Positions 60,276 to 64,000 of a stretch of 64,000 nt of DNA are shown in pieces; the first letter of the stretch is position 1; the number at the start of each line of letters is the position of its first letter. The position numbers and the translations under genes are program-made. The stretch comes from JAUZOB01 sp963692465 (GTDB lineage Bacteria > Bacteroidota > Bacteroidia > Bacteroidales > Prolixibacteraceae): contig OY829943.1 in the NCBI GenBank assembly GCA_963692465.1, positions 1,674,001-1,738,000 on the forward strand, written 5' to 3'. Below the pieces are notes generated by a model. It worked only from the letters and a program-made list of their open reading frames with translations. It made no database searches and had not been told where the DNA came from.

Positions 60276-60854
60276 TCAACTTAGCGTCTTTAAATAATCA
60301 ATAAGTTTAGCCACGGCCCGACCTCTGTGACTAATTCTGTTTTTCTCTTCCATACTCATTTCAGCAAAACTTCGATCACATCCATCCGGCAAAAAAACAG
60401 GATCATAACCGAACCCTGAAACACCCCGTTTCTGAAGGAGAATCTGACCTTCAACAACTCCTTCAAACAGACATTCTTCTCCATTAACAATCAATGATAT
60501 AACTGTTCTAAAACGAGCTTCTCGACTTTTCTTCCCAGCCAACAACGATAGGACTTTCTGAATATTAGCCTCCGAATCTTTCGCCGGACCGGCATAACGG
60601 GCCGAATACACCCCCGGTTCATTATCCAACGCCGGAATCTCAAGGCCTGTATCATCCGCAAAGCAATTATAACCGGTACGATCATAAATAAAAAATGCCT
60701 TCTGAGATGCATTCCCTTCTAATGTATCACTGGTTTCAGGAATATCTTCGTTAATCTCAAGATCCGATAAACTAATGAGCTCCACTTTCGAAGGCATTAA
60801 TTCTTTCAACTCTTGCAATTTGTGCGGATTGTTGGTTGCAAAAACTAATTTCAT
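60276..60854 (-). CDS. rdgB: XTP/dITP diphosphatase (RdgB/HAM1)
   Basis: Removes non-canonical purine nucleotides (dITP, XTP) so they do not enter DNA or RNA. The 192-residue protein has MKLVFATNNPHKLQELKELMP (1-21), ADDTGLEIPALDNEPGVYSARYAGP (about 66-90), LLAGKKSREARFRTVISLI (about 108), GFGYDPVFLPDG (about 148, base-binding) and the C-terminal SFAEMSMEEKNRISHRGRAVAKL (about 163-185), all in normal order. It is followed by recO. The 213-base gap upstream holds the terminator at 60929-60962 and a micro-ORF. Confidence 0.96.
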   Translation of the reverse strand: MKLVFATNNPHKLQELKELMPSKVELISLSDLEINEDIPETSDTLEGNASQKAFFIYDRTGYNCFADDTGLEIPALDNEPGVYSARYAGPAKDSEANIQKVLSLLAGKKSREARFRTVISLIVNGEECLFEGVVEGQILLQKRGVSGFGYDPVFLPDGCDRSFAEMSMEEKNRISHRGRAVAKLIDYLKTLS

Positions 60855-60922
60855 AACAACTTTTCAATTTTTTTATTTCCTCGCTAAGTTCGAAAGTTTT
60901 TATTCAAATTCAAATTACCACA

Positions 60923-60962
60923 AAAAACGATAGGTTGTTTCTGTAAATAGAAACAACCTATC
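60923..60962 (-). terminator. terminator of the PadR-PspC unit
   Basis: A perfect 14-bp stem (60929-60942 and 60949-60962, core GATAGGTTG) with a 6-base loop, followed on the minus strand by GTTTTTTG. It ends the series PadR, PspC protein and micro-ORF, 41 bases after the micro-ORF stop. Confidence 0.9.
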
Positions 60963-61002
60963 ATAAAAGCTCCGCACAATTGCGATTCGTCAACTATTTT
61001 TT

Positions 61003-61065
61003 TCACAAAAAGAGAGTGAGTATTTGTGAAATCAGAAATCCGATATAAAACAGAAGTACGGTCAT
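61003..61065 (-). CDS. candidate 20-residue hydrophobic micro-protein
   Basis: ATG 61065 lies two bases after the stop of the PspC-domain gene and opens a frame of 20 codons ending in TGA at 61003. The peptide begins MTVLLFYIGFL and continues ISQILTLFL, almost wholly hydrophobic, so it would be a single membrane-spanning segment. The position between the last gene and its terminator fits a translated operon tail. No ribosome site stands out, and such a short frame can arise by chance in an AT-rich region, so this remains a candidate. Confidence 0.35.
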   Translation of the reverse strand: MTVLLFYIGFLISQILTLFL

Positions 61066-61067
61066 GA

Positions 61068-62666
61068 CTATTTAATCTTTTTGTCCTTTAACGGATCTGT
61101 TTGTGTCAAACCATCAGTCGTCATAACCCAGTATTTTCCAACCATGTCTCCATCCCACGTATCCGTCACATTGTCAATATCCCTAATAATTTCACTCAAT
61201 TTATCACTAATATACACTGTTTTACCGACTGGTACTTTAAGTGTCAATCTAACTTTCTGATCCCTCCAGGTATTCTTTCTATAAAGGGAAAAATAGGGAT
61301 TAAAAGACAGGATTGTATCTTTCGGATTAAAAGTATAAGAGATCATCTTTTGATTATTCCGGGCATCTGATTCATCTTTCCCCTTCGAGGTATAATGAAC
61401 TTCCAAAATAAAATTACTTCCCTCACTTTTCTTAATGGTCAGGGAAGGTCTGCCTACTATTACTTTTCCACTATCCGTATTGAACACCCTCATCCCATTA
61501 AAGTCGAAAGTGTTTTCATCATCCATATCCTCATTAAAATGGTCATTGGTTGTTAAGTAAAGAATATTAGACCGAACAGGGAGAGAAAAACTCATCGTTC
61601 TTCCTGCACTTTCTTTGAAATTATCAAATTGACCGAGCGTAACAACCAATAGAATAATACCGCCAACAAGCCACAACCCAAAAGAACTTAATCCGATAAT
61701 TAAATTATTCGTCCGATATTTAAAAAGAAGTTTGGTCCCCACAAAAATCATCAAAAGAACAGGAACTCCTATACCCAAAAGAATTCCAATCCACAACCAG
61801 GCAAATCCACCCGTGGAGAAGAATGCATTCAGGTAAGGCAAAACATGAGGTTCCCAGAAACCGAAATGCGACATATGGTACCCCGAAAAAATCGAAATGA
61901 TTAATGCAACAAGGAATATTATCCCTGTAAAAATCAATAAAGCCCCAACCAGCTTCACAAACAAACGAAGAAGAAGCCCCGCTCCTGAATAAGCAACCTC
62001 CCCGACTTGATCCATTCTTTCTTTTCCTTTCTTATAAGACGAAGAAGAACGAAAATTCCGGTATTTTTCCTTTACTTCAGAATACTCCTCCCTGATTGAT
62101 CTTTTTATATTTGAAATATTAATATCTTCTCCCCTCATTTCCAATCGCTTTGCAGTCGTATCTGCCGGAGGAACAACAATCCACAAAAGAACATAAACCA
62201 CAACCACCGAAAAACCAGAAAAGAAAAACCAGGAAGAAGAAAAAATCACCAAAATTGCAAATACAAGTCGCAAAACAACCGGATCTATTCTAAAATAAGC
62301 ACCAAGACCAGAGCAAACCCCTGCAATAACCCGATGTTCAGGATCCCGATATAAACGACGATTCCGCATACGCGACTCTTTCGTTTCCTCTTGTTCTTCC
62401 TCTTCATCAGTAAAATCCTCTGGCATCCCCATCGTATTGATAATCTGATCAACCATCTCAAGATTAATCACCTCATCTCCGTTCTTTATTCTTTGGCTGA
62501 ACAATTCAGCAATTCTTGCCTCAATATCCTGGATAATCTCACGTCCTTCCGATTCCGATCCGAATTGAAGGTTTATCTTATAAAGATATTCCTGCAATTT
62601 TTCGTAAGCATCCTCATCAATATGGAAAACAGTTCCACTAATGTTGATTGTTAAAGTCTTCTTCAT
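61068..62666 (-). CDS. PspC-domain membrane protein
   Basis: A 532-residue inner-membrane protein. Residues 1-95 form a small soluble domain (MKKTLTINISGTVFHIDEDAYEKL, ARIAELFSQRI, INLEMVDQIINTMGMPEDF), followed by a Glu-rich linker. The PspC domain lies at about 105-170 (RRLYRDPEHRVIAGVCSGLGAYFRIDPVVLRLVFAIL and VLLWIVVPP, by position). More membrane segments lie near 225-255, 275-305 and 320-345. The C-terminal 170 residues (SLPVRSNILYLTT, FDFNGMRVFNTDSGKV) are beta-rich and probably outside the membrane. PspC-type proteins belong to envelope stress systems; here the gene follows a PadR regulator by 21 bases, the usual Bacteroidota pairing, so PadR probably controls both. Confidence 0.88.
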   Translation of the reverse strand: MKKTLTINISGTVFHIDEDAYEKLQEYLYKINLQFGSESEGREIIQDIEARIAELFSQRIKNGDEVINLEMVDQIINTMGMPEDFTDEEEEQEETKESRMRNRRLYRDPEHRVIAGVCSGLGAYFRIDPVVLRLVFAILVIFSSSWFFFSGFSVVVVYVLLWIVVPPADTTAKRLEMRGEDINISNIKRSIREEYSEVKEKYRNFRSSSSYKKGKERMDQVGEVAYSGAGLLLRLFVKLVGALLIFTGIIFLVALIISIFSGYHMSHFGFWEPHVLPYLNAFFSTGGFAWLWIGILLGIGVPVLLMIFVGTKLLFKYRTNNLIIGLSSFGLWLVGGIILLVVTLGQFDNFKESAGRTMSFSLPVRSNILYLTTNDHFNEDMDDENTFDFNGMRVFNTDSGKVIVGRPSLTIKKSEGSNFILEVHYTSKGKDESDARNNQKMISYTFNPKDTILSFNPYFSLYRKNTWRDQKVRLTLKVPVGKTVYISDKLSEIIRDIDNVTDTWDGDMVGKYWVMTTDGLTQTDPLKDKKIK

Positions 62667-62687
62667 TGCTTCAAAAGTTAATCGTGT

Positions 62688-63029
62688 TCAATTATCTGTC
62701 GATTCTGATTTTTTAATCTGATTTACAGCCACAACAAGTTCTTCCCATGCTTCAAGAAGCTCGTCAAGCATCTGGCACCCCTCTTCGGTTAATTCATAAT
62801 ATTTACGCGGCGGCCCTTGTGTCGATTCTTCCCACCGATAACTGAGAAGTCCTGAATTTTTCAATCTCGTGAGTAACGGATAAAGTGTTCCTTCCACAAC
62901 AATCATTTTGGCCTTTTTCAGCTCTTCCAAAATATCCGAAGCATAAGCCGGCTTTTTTGATAAAACTGAAAGAATGCAAAACTCAAGAACACCTTTCCTC
63001 ATTTGTGCCTTTGCATTATCGTTCTTCAT
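62688..63029 (-). CDS. PadR-family transcriptional regulator
   Basis: A 113-residue winged-helix repressor. The start ATG 63029 is preceded by GAATAAAGGAGTGGAA, a strong ribosome site unusual in this genome; the GTG two codons earlier is rejected. Helix-turn-helix and wing are visible in LEFCILSVLSKKPAYASDILEELKKAKMIVVEGTLYPLLTRL (position about 16-57), with SGLLSYRWEESTQGPPRKYYELTEEGCQML (about 60-90) as the wing and C-terminal helix. It lies upstream of the PspC-domain gene, the typical pair. A 15-bp inverted repeat at 63105-63139 next to its -7 element is a likely binding site. Confidence 0.93.
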   Translation of the reverse strand: MKNDNAKAQMRKGVLEFCILSVLSKKPAYASDILEELKKAKMIVVEGTLYPLLTRLKNSGLLSYRWEESTQGPPRKYYELTEEGCQMLDELLEAWEELVVAVNQIKKSESTDN

Positions 63030-63090
63030 TTCCACTCCTTTATTCTAATCCGTTCCATCCAGAATTCATTTATTCTCGATGTGTGCGTTA

Positions 63091-63139
63091 CAAACATACA
63101 TCATTTTTTTAGTTCTATGCATTACATAGAACTAAAAAA
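63091..63139 (-). promoter_or_regulatory. promoter and candidate PadR operator
   Basis: TATGTTTG on the minus strand (63098 to 63091) matches TAnnTTTG and would start transcription near 63084. Six bases upstream lies a perfect 15-bp inverted repeat (63105-63119 and 63125-63139, core AGTTCTATG/CATAGAACT) with a 5-base centre. It covers the place of the -33 element, so a bound dimer of PadR would block the promoter. No TTTG -33 match is present. Confidence 0.7.
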
Positions 63140-63246
63140 TAACAACAACAAATAAAACCCTATTATTCAAAATATTAAATACGAAAAAACTTATTTTTTG
63201 TTCCCCCTAAAAAAGACATTTCAATCATACTGATAAATAAAAATGC

Positions 63247-63289
63247 ATAAAAAAAGCAGTCCGGACTCAAAACTAAGTTCAAACTGCTT
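63247..63289 (-). terminator. terminator after nadA
   Basis: A 7-bp outer stem AAGCAGT (63254-63260) and ACTGCTT (63283-63289), with an imperfect inner stem and a run of seven T on the minus strand at 63247-63255. It begins 22 bases after the nadA stop. Confidence 0.75.
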
Positions 63290-63310
63290 CCTCGGGAAAA
63301 TAAATAATAG

Positions 63311-64000
63311 TTACTTACTAATCTCCAGCATTCTCATGATTGGAGCTTTCGCTTTTTCAATAAGTTCCGGCGAAAGTTTTATCTCCGGCGCCTCATATTT
63401 CAAGGCAATATAAAGTTTCTGTAAATTATTCAGTTTCATAAACGAACAGTCATTACAATCACACGTTGAATCAGAGGAAGGAGCCGGAATAAAAGTCTTA
63501 TTGGGACAAGCCTTCTGCATTTGATGTAAAATACCACTTTCTGTTGCCACAATAAATTGATCGGCAGGATCACTCTGAACATATTTCAGCAAAGCAGAGG
63601 TTGACCCCACGTAATCAGCAATGAGCAAAACCGGTTTTTCACACTCCGGATGAGCAATAAACTTTGCATTCGGATTCTCTTTCCGTAAAGTAAGAATTCG
63701 TTCAAGAGAATATCTTTCATGAACCATGCAAGCTCCATCCCAAAGAACCATATTCCTCCCTGTGATACCATTCAAATAATTCCCCAAATTTTTATCCGGA
63801 GCAAAAATGAGAGGAGTATCTTCAGGAAAGCTTTCCACAATCTTTCGGGCATTTGAAGAGGTGCAAATAACATCAGAAAGCGTTTTAACCGCAGCAGAGC
63901 TATTAATATAGGTAATAACCTTATGACCGGGATGCTTTGCTTTAAAAGCAACAAATTCCTCATAAGGAGCCGAAGCTGCAAGAGAGCAACCTGCCTTCAA
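63311..64000 (-). CDS. nadA: quinolinate synthase, 3' part (5' end outside window)
   Basis: Condenses iminoaspartate with dihydroxyacetone phosphate to quinolinate in NAD synthesis, using a 4Fe-4S cluster. The frame reaches the right edge at base 64000, so the first codon seen (TTG) is internal. The 229 residues visible include LKAGCSLAASAPYEEFVAFK, the cluster ligands in KAGCS and later HPECEKPVLLIADYVGSTSALLKYV (by position about 117-141) and TCDCNDCSFMKLNNLQKLYIALK (about 178-200). The family also uses VTYINSSAAVKTLSDVICTSSNA-type blocks, present at about 28-50. It is followed by a terminator at 63247-63289. About 100 N-terminal residues are missing from the window. Confidence 0.95.
   Translation of the reverse strand: MKAGCSLAASAPYEEFVAFKAKHPGHKVITYINSSAAVKTLSDVICTSSNARKIVESFPEDTPLIFAPDKNLGNYLNGITGRNMVLWDGACMVHERYSLERILTLRKENPNAKFIAHPECEKPVLLIADYVGSTSALLKYVQSDPADQFIVATESGILHQMQKACPNKTFIPAPSSDSTCDCNDCSFMKLNNLQKLYIALKYEAPEIKLSPELIEKAKAPIMRMLEISK

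Overview
The window looks like a chromosomal segment of an anaerobic Bacteroidales-type bacterium (phylum Bacteroidota). The signs are a SusC/SusD pair with a hybrid two-component regulator, sigma-ABfr type promoters (TTTG-N20-TAnnTTTG upstream of sdhC), little use of Shine-Dalgarno sequences, a three-subunit B-type succinate dehydrogenase/fumarate reductase, a THI-box riboswitch ahead of a TonB receptor, and low-GC, AT-rich spacers. The genus cannot be fixed from this sequence alone. Most genes run leftward on the minus strand.

Region 1 (1-19.6 kb, minus strand) is an accessory glycan region. A polysaccharide-type group (YfhO-like membrane protein, GT4 glycosyltransferase, UDP-GlcNAc 2-epimerase, secreted sialate O-acetylesterase) lies left of a polysaccharide utilization locus (SusD, SusC, an unrecognised secreted (alpha/alpha)-type enzyme candidate, an MFS sugar transporter and a GH130 mannoside phosphorylase). 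The locus ends on the right in a very large ORF. There a second GT4 glycosyltransferase is fused in frame to a complete hybrid two-component system (periplasmic beta-propeller sensor, histidine kinase, receiver, AraC output). The layout suggests that a mannoside-utilization locus entered a glycan-biosynthesis cluster and that its regulator became joined to the neighbouring glycosyltransferase.

Region 2 (19.7-31.1 kb) holds glyS, a small DUF4834-like membrane protein and a CPBP protease. Next comes a repeat-rich 569-bp spacer with a 24-bp-arm palindrome and an array of GTATAC sites. It is followed by a truncated GH97 protein without its catalytic residues, a receiver domain with a C-terminal membrane anchor, a CtpA protease, a POT-like transporter, an outer-membrane barrel protein and a photolyase.

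Region 3 (31.2-35.8 kb, plus strand) is a thiamine salvage unit: TPP riboswitch, TonB-dependent receptor, PnuC/PnuT-type permease, a SPOR lipoprotein with its own promoter and terminator, and thiamine pyrophosphokinase. Region 4 (35.8-44.6 kb) is core metabolism: frr, pyrH, tsf, rpsB, rpsI, rplM with structured leaders, ribB on the plus strand, and the sdhCAB operon with a near-ideal promoter. Region 5 (44.8-64 kb, minus strand) holds a PagL-like lipid A deacylase, a large anchored DUF3352-like protein, trhP and dusB tRNA-modification genes, PBP1A, a MalY-type C-S lyase with comB, stress-related envelope proteins (GIN-domain and Spy/CpxP-like), tRNA-Arg(CCU), an aminotransferase-fold protein without its PLP lysine, recO, rdgB, a PadR/PspC regulatory pair with a candidate operator and a 20-codon hydrophobic micro-ORF, and the 3' part of nadA.

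The most unusual items are the GT4-HTCS fusion at the edge of the mannoside locus, the two apparent pseudoenzymes (GH97 and aminotransferase), the regular GTATAC array beside a large palindrome, and the PadR promoter palindrome. No CRISPR array, rRNA, transposase or phage gene was seen.
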